Shown here: piece by piece, positions 43,824-53,159 of the stretch
How positions within the stretch are numbered: the stretch's first letter is position 1
Layout of the letters: each line of letters opens with the position of its first letter
NCBI GenBank assembly: GCA_938002835.1
Contig: CALKZS010000082.1
Span: 1 to 53,775 of the forward strand
From: an uncultured Dokdonia sp.
GTDB lineage: Bacteria > Bacteroidota > Bacteroidia > Flavobacteriales > Flavobacteriaceae
Length of the DNA: 53,775 nt
Reading direction: 5' to 3'
The notes under the pieces: generated by a model
What the model was told of the DNA's origin: nothing
Database searches by the model: none
The model's input: the letters and a program-made list of their open reading frames with translations, nothing else
Made by a program: the position numbers and the translations under genes

Positions 43824-46800
43824 ATGAAAAAACTCAAACTTTTACCATTGATTGCTATGCTTTTTATGAGTATTGCATCATTTGCTCAAGGGGTAACTAC
43901 CAGTGCTATTTCTGGTCGTGTTCTTGACAATACAGGAGCTTTGCCTGGAGCAAACATTGTCGCAACTCACGTTCCTACGGGAACTGTATATGGAGCAGTG
44001 ACAGATTTTGACGGGTTTTACCGTCTTACAAACCTTAGACCTGGAGGTCCATATAATGTGGTTATCTCTTATGTTGGTTTTGAAGATTACGCATTAAATG
44101 GTTTTTCTTTAACATTAGGAGAAACTAAGCGTGTTACTGCAACATTATCTGAATCTCAAAACGCTCTTGATGAAGTAGTGATTACTGCTCAAGCAAATGG
44201 TCTGTTTGATTCAAATAAAACAGGATCTGAAACTTCAATAGGTCAGAAAAAAGTTGAAGCATTACCTAACATTTCAAGATCTATTTCTGATTTTGCGCGT
44301 TTAACACCAGAAGCACAAGTACGTGGTGATAATCAATTATCTATTGCTGGTCAAAACAATCGTTATAATGCATTGTATGTAGATGGGGCTGTAAATAATG
44401 ATGCATTTGGATTGTCTGGTTCTGGAACAAACGGAGGTCAGACTGGAGTAAACCCAATATCTATTGATGCGATTGAATCTTTTCAAGTTAACGTTGCTCC
44501 TTATGATGTGACAATTGGAGGATTTGCGGGAGGTGCAATAAGTGCAGTAACAAAGTCTGGTTCAAATAAATTTGAAGGTTCTGCATACTATCTTTTTAGA
44601 AATCAAGATTTAGCCGGTAAGACTCCTGGTGATTTTGATGATGATGATGATAGAGAAAAACTTGCAGAATTTACTGCAAATACATTCGGTATTAGAGCAG
44701 GAGGTCCTATTATTAAGGACAAACTTTTCTTCTTTGTAAACTATGAAGGTCAAAATGATGAAACTCCTCAGCCATTTAATGCGGGTGATTATGTAGGAGA
44801 TTCTGGAACAGCAGGGCTTGATAGTTTTAGTAATTTTTTAGTAAGTGAGTATGGCTATAATCCAGGAACATTTACTAATAATACGACAACTTTAAAAAGT
44901 AATAAAATACTTTTTAAAGTTGATTGGAATATTAATGAAAATCATAAGCTTTCATTTAGAAACAATTTAGTACAAGCCGATTTTTTTGGCATAGGAAGTT
45001 CTAGTTCTAGAACAATAAACTATACAGGTACTGCTCAAAATTTTGAATCAAATACGAACACAGCTTCATTAGAACTTAATTCTACATTCGGAAATAAATA
45101 TTCAAATAGATTTATTTTTGGATATACAAGAGTACGTGATGATAGAGGAATAAATGGAGATCCATTTCCTTTTATAGAAATTAGAGATGGAGATGCTACT
45201 ATTTTTGCAGGTTCAGAACGTTTTTCTACTGCAAACTTATTAGAACAAGATATTTTTACATTGACAAACAACTTCCAAATTTTTAAAGGAAGACATTCTA
45301 TCACATTAGGAACTCACAATGAATATAGTTCTGTTAAGAATGTATTCTTTGGACGTAACTTTGGGGAGTATACTTATAACACTCTTGAAGATTTCTTTAA
45401 TGACGAAGCAAATGAATATAGAAGTAGTTATTCACTTCTTGGAGGAGTAGGAGATGATTCTGTAGGTGCTGCAGAGTTTGATTTATTTCAATTAGGATTC
45501 TATGCTCAAGATGAGGTGCAACTTTCAGAAACATTTAAATTAACAGGAGGTTTACGTGTAGATCTCCCTATTTGGGATGATGGTCGTGGTAATGACGATT
45601 TTAACACTAGAACAGTAGGCCTTTTAGAAGCTGCTGGAAAAGATTTACAAGGAGCACGTGTTGGGCAAGGGCCTAGAACTTCTGCTCATATTTCTCCTAG
45701 ATTAGGGTTCAATTGGGATGTAAAGGGAGATAAAACAACTCAGGTAAGAGGAGGTTTAGGGATGTTTACTTCTAGAATACCATTAGTTTGGCCTGGAGGA
45801 GCTTATAATAATACAGGAACTGTCGTGGCAAATACTAGAGTTTTTAATGGAAACGCTGGTGTGCCTGATAGTGCATTTCAATTTAACCCAGATATTAACA
45901 CTCAATTTAGAGAAGAGGGTGAATTTCAAGGAAACATTGACTTACTTGCAGAAGACTTAAAACTTCCTCAAGTATTTAAGAAGAGTATAGCTGTTGATCA
46001 AAAGTTAGGTGCTGGCTTTACGATTTCTGGAGAAATTTCTCATAGTGAAGTAATAACAGGTCTTCAGTTAGAGAATTTAAACCTAGAAGGAGTTCAATTT
46101 AGAACTACTGGAGCGGGAGCTAGAGATAATTTTGGAGGTGTAGAAGTAGATGATACATATGGAGGGATTTTCTTAATTTCTAATACTAATGATGGAGAAG
46201 CCTTTAACGGATCATTTACAGTTGCAAATAATTTTTATTCATCTATAGTAGATGTTAGATCTTCTGCAACATATTCTTATGGGCGTTCTACGACTGTGTT
46301 TGAAGGAACTTCTTCTCAAAACATATCTAACTGGGCATTTAATGAAAGTGTAAATGGATCTAATAATTTAGGAACATCAGTTTCAGATTTTAGTCAAGGC
46401 CATAGAACACTTGCAAATGTAGTAGTAGATCTTAAGTGGACAGATGATATTAAAACTACAATTGGTCTTTTCTATGAAGGAGCAGAAGGAACACCTTTTA
46501 GTTATGTTGTAGGAGGATTCAGAAGTGATGGTCTTATAGATGATTCTGGAGAATCTTTTACAGCATTACCATTTATTCCTGCTACTTTTGAAGATGCAAA
46601 TTTAATTGATGATGTAGATCGTGATGGAAATGTTGTTGCTACAGCAGAAGAGCAGTATGCAGCGTTTGATGCATTTATAGAAAGTGATGAATATTTAAGA
46701 GATCGTAGAGGTCAATTTGCACAACGTAATAGAAATAGAGCGAGATGGAGTCACGTAGTAGATCTTAAGTTTGCTCAAGATTTTGCAATCAAGTTCGGTG

Positions 46801-47060
46801 AGAATAAACACGCCTTCCAAGTATCTGCAGATATCTTTAACTTTACAAACTTGTTAAATAAAGACTGGGGTAGAAGATTTTTTACAAGTGGGTTTGATAC
46901 AGCAACACTTGTTGAATTTGAAGGCTTTGCAGCAGATGGAACAACACCACAGTTTACATTTAATGATGGTGTAGAAGGAGGTTTAAATCAGATAGATGAT
47001 TCAGGATTTAATTCATCAAGATGGCAAATGCAAATAGGATTACGTTATATATTTAACTAA
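43824..47060 (+). CDS. Oar-like TonB-dependent receptor with carboxypeptidase-regulatory domain
   Basis: About 1078 aa. Signal peptide, then a carboxypeptidase-like beta domain (SGRVLDNTGALPGANIVATH... VTDFDGFYRLTNLRPG... SYVGF), a plug with SIAGQNNRYNALYVDGAVNN and APYDVTIGGFAGGAISAVTKSGSN, and a large barrel ending QIGLRYIFN. The arrangement is that of Oar/OmpA-related receptors in Bacteroidota. The substrate is unknown. It has its own promoter and a strong terminator, so it is monocistronic. Confidence 0.93.
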   Translation: MKKLKLLPLIAMLFMSIASFAQGVTTSAISGRVLDNTGALPGANIVATHVPTGTVYGAVTDFDGFYRLTNLRPGGPYNVVISYVGFEDYALNGFSLTLGETKRVTATLSESQNALDEVVITAQANGLFDSNKTGSETSIGQKKVEALPNISRSISDFARLTPEAQVRGDNQLSIAGQNNRYNALYVDGAVNNDAFGLSGSGTNGGQTGVNPISIDAIESFQVNVAPYDVTIGGFAGGAISAVTKSGSNKFEGSAYYLFRNQDLAGKTPGDFDDDDDREKLAEFTANTFGIRAGGPIIKDKLFFFVNYEGQNDETPQPFNAGDYVGDSGTAGLDSFSNFLVSEYGYNPGTFTNNTTTLKSNKILFKVDWNINENHKLSFRNNLVQADFFGIGSSSSRTINYTGTAQNFESNTNTASLELNSTFGNKYSNRFIFGYTRVRDDRGINGDPFPFIEIRDGDATIFAGSERFSTANLLEQDIFTLTNNFQIFKGRHSITLGTHNEYSSVKNVFFGRNFGEYTYNTLEDFFNDEANEYRSSYSLLGGVGDDSVGAAEFDLFQLGFYAQDEVQLSETFKLTGGLRVDLPIWDDGRGNDDFNTRTVGLLEAAGKDLQGARVGQGPRTSAHISPRLGFNWDVKGDKTTQVRGGLGMFTSRIPLVWPGGAYNNTGTVVANTRVFNGNAGVPDSAFQFNPDINTQFREEGEFQGNIDLLAEDLKLPQVFKKSIAVDQKLGAGFTISGEISHSEVITGLQLENLNLEGVQFRTTGAGARDNFGGVEVDDTYGGIFLISNTNDGEAFNGSFTVANNFYSSIVDVRSSATYSYGRSTTVFEGTSSQNISNWAFNESVNGSNNLGTSVSDFSQGHRTLANVVVDLKWTDDIKTTIGLFYEGAEGTPFSYVVGGFRSDGLIDDSGESFTALPFIPATFEDANLIDDVDRDGNVVATAEEQYAAFDAFIESDEYLRDRRGQFAQRNRNRARWSHVVDLKFAQDFAIKFGENKHAFQVSADIFNFTNLLNKDWGRRFFTSGFDTATLVEFEGFAADGTTPQFTFNDGVEGGLNQIDDSGFNSSRWQMQIGLRYIFN

Positions 47061-47095
47061 TTTTAGATTGTAAAAATTATCTAAAGTATTTTTTT

Positions 47096-47128
47096 AAAAG
47101 CCGCTACTGTTTTTCAGTAGCGGCTTTT
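47096..47128 (+). terminator. Terminator after the Oar-like receptor
   Basis: 14-bp perfect stem (AAAAGCCGCTACTG paired with CAGTAGCGGCTTTT), 5-T loop, and a short T-rich tail. Confidence 0.92.
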
Positions 47129-47139
47129 ACATTTATGGC

Positions 47140-47147
47140 TATCTTTG
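47140..47147 (+). promoter_or_regulatory. -7 element TATCTTTG for the four-TM protein
   Basis: Exact TAnnTTTG 27 bp before the ATG at 47175. Its upstream half lies inside the preceding terminator stem. Confidence 0.5.
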
Positions 47148-47174
47148 AAACTATAAACCTATTAAATAAAAAAT

Positions 47175-47609
47175 ATGTATTCTGTAGTTCAGTTTGTGCA
47201 TTCGTATTGGGCATATCTTGTAGTAATTGTATTAGTTGTCGCTACCATAAATGCATTGACAAAATTCTTCGGTAAAAAAGAATATGGAGGTCGTGATATG
47301 AGCTTTGCTCTTTTTACACTCATTACAATGCATATCCAGTTGCTTATAGGGCTTACACTATGGTTTGTATCTCCTAACGGTCTTTCTGCGATTAGAGCAA
47401 ATGGTATGGGTGGTTTGAGTAATGCTGCTAGGCAACTTGCAGTAGAGCATCCTTTTCTAATGATTATTGCAGTTGTGCTAGTTACAGTAGGATATTCAAA
47501 ACATAAAAAAGAACGTCTCTCTACACCTAAATTTAAGAAAATAGCTATTTTCTATACCTTAGCGCTTATTGCGGTAATGGCTATCATTCCTTGGGGACAA
47601 TGGTTTTAG
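47175..47609 (+). CDS. Four-TM membrane protein with conserved-type histidines
   Basis: A 144-aa protein with four hydrophobic helices and histidines near helix ends (H9, H53, H91, H109), such as VQFVHSYWAYL, LITMHIQLLIGL and AVEHPFLMIIAV. The layout resembles small b-type cytochrome-like membrane proteins, so heme binding is possible but not shown. Monocistronic, flanked by terminators on both sides. Confidence 0.7.
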   Translation: MYSVVQFVHSYWAYLVVIVLVVATINALTKFFGKKEYGGRDMSFALFTLITMHIQLLIGLTLWFVSPNGLSAIRANGMGGLSNAARQLAVEHPFLMIIAVVLVTVGYSKHKKERLSTPKFKKIAIFYTLALIAVMAIIPWGQWF

Positions 47610-47632
47610 AAAATGTGTAAAGTATATTATTA

Positions 47633-47648
47633 CGCTTTCGCGAAAGCA
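47633..47648. repeat. Near-perfect palindrome, intergenic
   Basis: CGCTTTCGCGAAAGCA, one transition from the consensus, 16 bp before the terminator stem. AT-rich arms extend the inverted repeat (TATTATT ... AATAATA). Confidence 0.85.
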
Positions 47649-47664
47649 AAATAATAGTACAATA

Positions 47665-47698
47665 AAAATGCTCAAAACGATATCATTTTGAGCATTTT
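47665..47698. terminator. Bidirectional terminator between the four-TM gene and the EEP gene
   Basis: 13-bp stem (AAAATGCTCAAAA paired with TTTTGAGCATTTT) with an 8-nt loop. T-rich on one side and A-rich on the other, so it serves both convergent genes. Confidence 0.88.
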
Positions 47699-47717
47699 TT
47701 ATAATGAGAAACGTTAA

Positions 47718-48770
47718 TTAAATTTCTTTAATTAAAAACACATACACAGGATAATGATCACTGTAACCGCCAGTATATCCTCCATTTGCAAAGCTTCTGT
47801 ATGGATAGCCTTTGTAACGACCTTTTGGATTACTTAAGTAATTTTTGTTGTAAATACCAGCTTTGTAATATCGTAAAGAGCTAAAGTCTTTTTCAAGTAA
47901 TGGGGCCGAAATGATAATCTGGTCAAAAAGATTCCAACTGTCTCTATATGCTAATGTACCTATACCTTTTTTAAACATAGGTTCCATAGGATTATAAAGC
48001 ATTTTATCTTTTATTTTATCACGATCTGCACTAGCTTTCATTACTTTTTTAACGCTAGGACTTGTGGGGTCATCATTAAGATCTCCCATTGTGATAATCT
48101 TTGCATACGGATCATTGCTCTGAAGACTATCTATAAGTTTCATATTAAGAGCAGCAGCAGCCATACGCTTTTTACGACTACGAGACTCTCCTCCAGAACG
48201 AGATGGCCAGTGATTTACAATGATGTGTATTTTATCTCCATCTAACAACCCAGAAACTAGAAGTTGATCACGTGTGTAGACACGTTTGTTAGAATCATTA
48301 TTGTCATAAATAAACAATTCGTGTTTACTGATGTTGGTGGGTTTAAATAAAGACTTTTGATACATAAGAGCTACATCTATACCACGTCTATCGGGAGAGT
48401 CAAAATGGGCGATTCCATAATCTTTAGGTAATAATTGAGGATCATTTGCAAGTGCTTCGACTGTCTTTCTGTTTTCTATTTCTGCTAGACCTATAATTGC
48501 AGGTGCATTTTGAGCAACATCTGTTCCTATTTCAGAAATTACACGTGACATTTTAGAAACCTTGTCGGCATATATCTCTTCTGTCCAGTGGTCTTTACCA
48601 TCTGGAGTACGATCATCATCAAAAGTGTTAGGATCATTTTCAGTGTCAAAGAGGTTTTCTACATTATAAAATGCAACGGTATGTACGCGATACGACTTTT
48701 TTTCTTGTGCTTTTGCAAAAGCAGATACAAGCATAATGATTACTATAACCTTGTATTTTAAGTTCTTCAT
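47718..48770 (-). CDS. Secreted endonuclease/exonuclease/phosphatase (EEP) family protein
   Basis: A 350-aa protein with a signal peptide (VIVIIMLVSAFAKAQ) and EEP fold motifs: FYNVENLFDTENDP, GLAEIENR, NHWPSRSGGESR, TMGDLNDDPTSPSV and SDHYPVYVF with the catalytic His. It would cleave phosphodiesters (nucleic acid or phospholipid) outside the cytoplasm. It is divergent from a TonB receptor plus DUF5689 lipoprotein. A fully TG/CA-converted palindrome (48708-48723) encodes AFAKA in the signal peptide c-region. Confidence 0.9.
   Translation of the reverse strand: MKNLKYKVIVIIMLVSAFAKAQEKKSYRVHTVAFYNVENLFDTENDPNTFDDDRTPDGKDHWTEEIYADKVSKMSRVISEIGTDVAQNAPAIIGLAEIENRKTVEALANDPQLLPKDYGIAHFDSPDRRGIDVALMYQKSLFKPTNISKHELFIYDNNDSNKRVYTRDQLLVSGLLDGDKIHIIVNHWPSRSGGESRSRKKRMAAAALNMKLIDSLQSNDPYAKIITMGDLNDDPTSPSVKKVMKASADRDKIKDKMLYNPMEPMFKKGIGTLAYRDSWNLFDQIIISAPLLEKDFSSLRYYKAGIYNKNYLSNPKGRYKGYPYRSFANGGYTGGYSDHYPVYVFLIKEI
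48708..48723. repeat. Palindrome variant TGCTTTTGCAAAAGCA
   Basis: All four outer and inner CpG sites changed by transitions while keeping perfect symmetry. Read as AFAKA at the signal peptide cleavage region of the EEP protein. Confidence 0.6.
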
Positions 48771-48816
48771 TTTATGGTGTGTTATCTTTATGTAAAGTAT
48801 TATTCATAGAGCGTGC

Positions 48817-48824
48817 CAAAGGTA
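48817..48824 (-). promoter_or_regulatory. -7 element TACCTTTG for the EEP gene
   Basis: Exact minus-strand TAnnTTTG, 46 bp before the EEP ATG. Confidence 0.45.
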
Positions 48825-48844
48825 ATGAAATGTTAGATTTTAAG

Positions 48845-48852
48845 TACTTTTG
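48845..48852 (+). promoter_or_regulatory. -7 element TACTTTTG for the TonB receptor
   Basis: Exact TAnnTTTG, 61 bp before the start at 48914. It is paired back-to-back with the EEP element 20 bp away. Confidence 0.45.
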
Positions 48853-48913
48853 CAAAATAATTATAACGGTTTCTTAATATAAACTGTTTAATAAAACTAA
48901 TTTACTAAATCAT

Positions 48914-51691
48914 ATGAAGCAATTTACATTAAGTCTTGTCTTTCTACTTCTGAGCATAACTGCTTGGTCTCAAGTACAAGTGACAGGTACTGTGATTGAT
49001 GCAATCACAACAGAGCCGCTTCCTGAAGTTACAGTAAGTATCGAAGGAACATCGGCAGAAACGATTACTCAATCCTCAGGAATTTTTAAACTTGACGGAC
49101 TAGGTATGGAAGGGGATTTAATCCTTGTAGTTTTTAAAAGTGGCTATATCACAAAAAGACTACCTGTTATACTTCTTGAAGGTCAGGTAATAGATATGTC
49201 AAACATAACGTTAGATATTGATATTTCTGCAGAGCAACAGCAAATAGGCCTTATTTCATTATCAGATAACGATCTCAATGGTGATGATGATAATGCTGGA
49301 GGTATAAATGTATCCGGGTTACTTTCTGCAGGTCGTGATGTGTTTTTGAGTGCTGCCGCTTTTGATTGGAGTGCCACTTTTTTTAGACCTCGTGGGTTAG
49401 ATAATCAAAATGGTAAAGTGTTAATTAATGGTGTAGAAATGAACAAACAAGACACCGGTAGACCACAATGGAATAACTGGGGAGGTCTTAACGATGCCCA
49501 GCGTAATCGTGAGTTTGCACAATATCTTACACCAAGTGATTATAGCTTTGGAGGTCTAGCAGGAACAACTAATATCATAATGAGAGCCTCTCAAGAACGT
49601 AAGGGAGGTCGTATTTCATATGCAGCAAGTAATAGATCATACCAAGGTAGAATTATGGCAAGTTATAATTCTGGACTTGCAGCCGATGGTTGGGCATATA
49701 GTATATTATTAGGTAGAAGATTTGGTAATGAAGGTTTTGTAGATGGTACTATTTATGATGCAAACTCAATGTACATTTCTGCAGAGAAGAAAATAAATGA
49801 TAAGCATAGTCTTAATTTTTCTGGTTTTTATACTCCTAATCGTCGTGGTAGATCTGCTTTTCTTACACAAGAACAGTTTGATCTAAAAGGGCGTAAGTAT
49901 AACCCTAACTGGGGATATCAAGATGGAGAACAACGCAATACCCGTATTCGTAATGTGGAAGAACCTGTGTTTATGCTTAATCACTACTGGGATATTAGTG
50001 AGAATACAAGTATTAACACAAATGTTGCATATCAATTTGGAACCGTTAGAAATAGCCGTATAGACAATGGTAGTCTTCGTAATCCAGCACCTAATTACTA
50101 CCAGCTACTACCTAGTTTTGCATTACAAGATCCTAATCCAACAAATTTTGATTTTAGAAATGCTTTCTTATTACAACAAGATTTTATTAATGATGGTCAG
50201 TTTGATTGGAACGCAATATATGAGGCAAATAATAATGGAGGTAATTCTAATGTTATTTTGCAAGATGATGTTATTGCAGATGATCAAATAACAGCTAATA
50301 TTATTGTAAATTCTAGAGTTACAGATAATATATCTGTTGATGGTAATTTGAGTTATAGAAATCTTCACAGTGAAAATTATGCACAAGTGCGTGACCTTTT
50401 AGGAGGAGAAGGTTTTTTAGATATTGATAATTTTTCTGTGAGTGAAAGCCAAGATGGTCAAGATGGTAATCTTGCTCAAAGTGATGTTCGTAATCCTAAC
50501 CGTGTAGTTGTAAAAGGGGACCGCTATAAATATAATTATGAAATAGATGCAAATGTGGTCTCTGGATTTGCTCAAGCAAAGTTTAAATACAACAAAGTAG
50601 ATTTTTATCTTTCTGGAACAGGAAGTAACACAACATATCAGCGTAATGGTTTATTTGAAAATGGAAATTTCTTAGGTAATCGTTCTTTTGGTGAAAGTGA
50701 ACAACTTTCATTTACTAATGGAGGTGTAAAAGCAGGAGCAACCTATAAAATATCTGGACGTCATTTACTTGATGTTAATGGAGGTTACTATAGTACAGCT
50801 CCAGTAATACGTAATAGTTTTAGTAACGCACGTCAAAACAATGATGTTGTAATAGGTCTTGAAAGTGAGAAAGTACAATCGTTAGATCTTAGTTATATTT
50901 TTAGATCTCCTATTGTTAAAGGACGTTTTACAGCATTTTATTCTGGATTTCAAGATGGAACAGATATAGGATTCTTCTTTACAGAAAATGCCATAGCTGG
51001 AGCAGAAGCTGCATTTGTTCAAGAGGTAACTACTAATATAGAAAGAAGAAATATAGGAGCAGAGTTAGGTGTAGAAGCACAGGTGCTTCCTACTCTTAAG
51101 TTAAAGGCTGCTGCTTCTGTGGGACAATATACCTTTGCAAATAATCCAGATATATATTATACATCTGATGATTTTGATGGTGCAGTCACTTTTGGAAATG
51201 GTACAGCTGCGCTAGAAGATCTTCACGTGGCTAGTGGACCAGAACGTGCATATCAAATAGGGTTTGAATATCGTGACCCAGAATTTTGGAACTTTAGCCT
51301 TACTACAAATTACTTTTCAAATGCATATCTTGATGTGAGTAATTTAAGACGTACGACAAACTTTGCACAAGATATAGATGGTCAAATATTTAACGATTAT
51401 GATCCTGATGTGGCAAGAGAACTTTTAAAACAAACTCAAATAGACGATTACTTTTTAGTTAATGTGACTGGAGGAAAATCTTGGAGAGTTGGAGATTATT
51501 TTATCGGTTTTTTTGCAACCATAAACAATGTTCTTAATGAAAACTATATAACAGGAGGTTTTGAAGATAGTAGACGTGCAAATTTTAGAGATCAATTAGA
51601 AGAAGCTCAAAGAGATACTCCTATTTTTGGAGATAGACTATTCTTTGGTTCTGGGACAACATACTACTTTAATGCATACGTGCGCTTTTAA
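48914..51691 (+). CDS. TonB-dependent receptor with carboxypeptidase-regulatory domain
   Basis: A 925-aa protein: signal peptide, a carboxypeptidase-like domain (VTGTVIDAITTEPLPEVTVSIEGT), a plug with FFRPRGLDNQNGKVLINGVEMNKQDTGRPQWNNWGGLND and YSFGGLAGTTNIIMRAS, and a barrel ending TYYFNAYVRF. Together with the downstream DUF5689 lipoprotein and the divergent secreted EEP enzyme it forms a probable uptake locus, maybe for a phosphoester or nucleic-acid product (inference). Confidence 0.92.
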   Translation: MKQFTLSLVFLLLSITAWSQVQVTGTVIDAITTEPLPEVTVSIEGTSAETITQSSGIFKLDGLGMEGDLILVVFKSGYITKRLPVILLEGQVIDMSNITLDIDISAEQQQIGLISLSDNDLNGDDDNAGGINVSGLLSAGRDVFLSAAAFDWSATFFRPRGLDNQNGKVLINGVEMNKQDTGRPQWNNWGGLNDAQRNREFAQYLTPSDYSFGGLAGTTNIIMRASQERKGGRISYAASNRSYQGRIMASYNSGLAADGWAYSILLGRRFGNEGFVDGTIYDANSMYISAEKKINDKHSLNFSGFYTPNRRGRSAFLTQEQFDLKGRKYNPNWGYQDGEQRNTRIRNVEEPVFMLNHYWDISENTSINTNVAYQFGTVRNSRIDNGSLRNPAPNYYQLLPSFALQDPNPTNFDFRNAFLLQQDFINDGQFDWNAIYEANNNGGNSNVILQDDVIADDQITANIIVNSRVTDNISVDGNLSYRNLHSENYAQVRDLLGGEGFLDIDNFSVSESQDGQDGNLAQSDVRNPNRVVVKGDRYKYNYEIDANVVSGFAQAKFKYNKVDFYLSGTGSNTTYQRNGLFENGNFLGNRSFGESEQLSFTNGGVKAGATYKISGRHLLDVNGGYYSTAPVIRNSFSNARQNNDVVIGLESEKVQSLDLSYIFRSPIVKGRFTAFYSGFQDGTDIGFFFTENAIAGAEAAFVQEVTTNIERRNIGAELGVEAQVLPTLKLKAAASVGQYTFANNPDIYYTSDDFDGAVTFGNGTAALEDLHVASGPERAYQIGFEYRDPEFWNFSLTTNYFSNAYLDVSNLRRTTNFAQDIDGQIFNDYDPDVARELLKQTQIDDYFLVNVTGGKSWRVGDYFIGFFATINNVLNENYITGGFEDSRRANFRDQLEEAQRDTPIFGDRLFFGSGTTYYFNAYVRF

Positions 51692-51719
51692 TAACATAGA
51701 ATAAGAAGAAATTTATATT

Positions 51720-53144
51720 ATGAAAACAATAAAATTAACTCAAGTATTTCTGGCTCTTTTAGCCCTAGTTACGATCACAGGTTGTGTAAATGATGATGAT
51801 TTTGCAACGCCTGATCTTACAATAGAAGAACCTCAATTAGATGGAGAAATAATTACAATTACTGCTGTTGAAGGGGTTTTGTTACAAGCAATTCTTGATG
51901 GTGAAAATAGCATCACATTTGAAGGTACAAATGCATATCTAGAAGGTTATGTGATATCTAGTGATGAGTCAGGAAATTGGTTTGAAGAAATAATCATTCA
52001 AGATGAGCCTAGTAATCCTAATAGAGGAATTCGTATACTTATAGATGAAAGTCCGTTATTTACTACCTATGAAATAGGTAGAAAAATCTTTATTAAACTT
52101 GATGGACTAACAGCAGGCTTCGGCAATGGAGTGTTATCTTTAGGTTTTTTAGAAGGTAATTTTTTAGAAAAAATACCTGCGCCTCTTCAATTTGAACTTA
52201 TTCAACGTTCTTCTGAGATTGAAGAAATTATTCCTTTAGAAGTTTCCATTAGTGATTTTGACGATACTTTGGAGAATTTATTTATTACTTTATCAGATGT
52301 TCAATTTTCAAGAGAAGAAGTGATAGATGCATCTTTAACATTTGCAGGTGAGCCGTTAGATGAGTTTGATGGAGAACGTACAATCTTTAGTTGTGAGACG
52401 CAACAAACAGCTATTTTAAGTACAAGTACTTTTGCAGATTTTAAATCGCAAGCATTACCTACAGGAAGAGGTACAATATCAGGAGTCCTTACTCGTAATT
52501 TCTTTGGAGATACATTTAACATTGTTGTAAACGATATTTCTGATATAGCATTTGATGATGATACACGTTGTGATCCAGTAGAGATAGATTGTGGTTTAGC
52601 AACAGCAGCTGGATCGAGTATTCTTTTTGAAGATTTCTTCGAGACTCAATCTACAGGAAATGCTATTTCGGGTAATGGATGGACAAATTTTCAAGAAGCG
52701 GGCTCAAGAACTTGGGAAGCTTTTTCAAGTACAGGTCAAAATGCATCATTAGGTATATCTGCTTCAGTAGGGTCATTTATGTCTGGTGATGACTCAACGA
52801 TTGCGTGGTTAGTGACTCCAGAAATTGATTTTGTATCTGAAGAAGGAGAAACATTACAATTTCAAACATCAAATAGCTTTTCTGATGGAAGTACATTAGA
52901 TATTTTATTCTCAAGCGATTGGGATGGAGTGCCAGCAAACATACCTAATGCGACTTGGGATGTATTACCTTCTGCAACTGTAGTAGATGATGCAGATTTC
53001 TTTGGAGATTGGATCTCATCTGGTATTGTAGATCTATCTTGTGTAGAAACTACGGGTTATATTGCATTTAGATATATAGGCTCTGGAGATGCAGATTTTG
53101 ATGGAACTTATGAGCTTGATGAAATAGAGATTAATGCAAATTAA
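51720..53144 (+). CDS. DUF5689 domain-containing lipoprotein
   Basis: A 474-aa lipoprotein (C22, ITGC). The first half matches DUF5689: GTNAYLEGYVISSDESGNWFEEIIIQD, GRKIFIKLDGL and GTISGVLTRNFFGDTFNIVV. The second half is a jelly-roll, choice-of-anchor-J-like module (LFEDFFETQSTGNAISGNGW, WLVTPEIDF, and TGYIAFRYIGSGDADFDGTYELDEIEI). It is 28 bp after the TonB receptor and likely its surface partner, similar in position to SusD-like lipoproteins though unrelated. Confidence 0.88.
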   Translation: MKTIKLTQVFLALLALVTITGCVNDDDFATPDLTIEEPQLDGEIITITAVEGVLLQAILDGENSITFEGTNAYLEGYVISSDESGNWFEEIIIQDEPSNPNRGIRILIDESPLFTTYEIGRKIFIKLDGLTAGFGNGVLSLGFLEGNFLEKIPAPLQFELIQRSSEIEEIIPLEVSISDFDDTLENLFITLSDVQFSREEVIDASLTFAGEPLDEFDGERTIFSCETQQTAILSTSTFADFKSQALPTGRGTISGVLTRNFFGDTFNIVVNDISDIAFDDDTRCDPVEIDCGLATAAGSSILFEDFFETQSTGNAISGNGWTNFQEAGSRTWEAFSSTGQNASLGISASVGSFMSGDDSTIAWLVTPEIDFVSEEGETLQFQTSNSFSDGSTLDILFSSDWDGVPANIPNATWDVLPSATVVDDADFFGDWISSGIVDLSCVETTGYIAFRYIGSGDADFDGTYELDEIEINAN

Positions 53145-53159
53145 TATTTGTGAGCTTCA

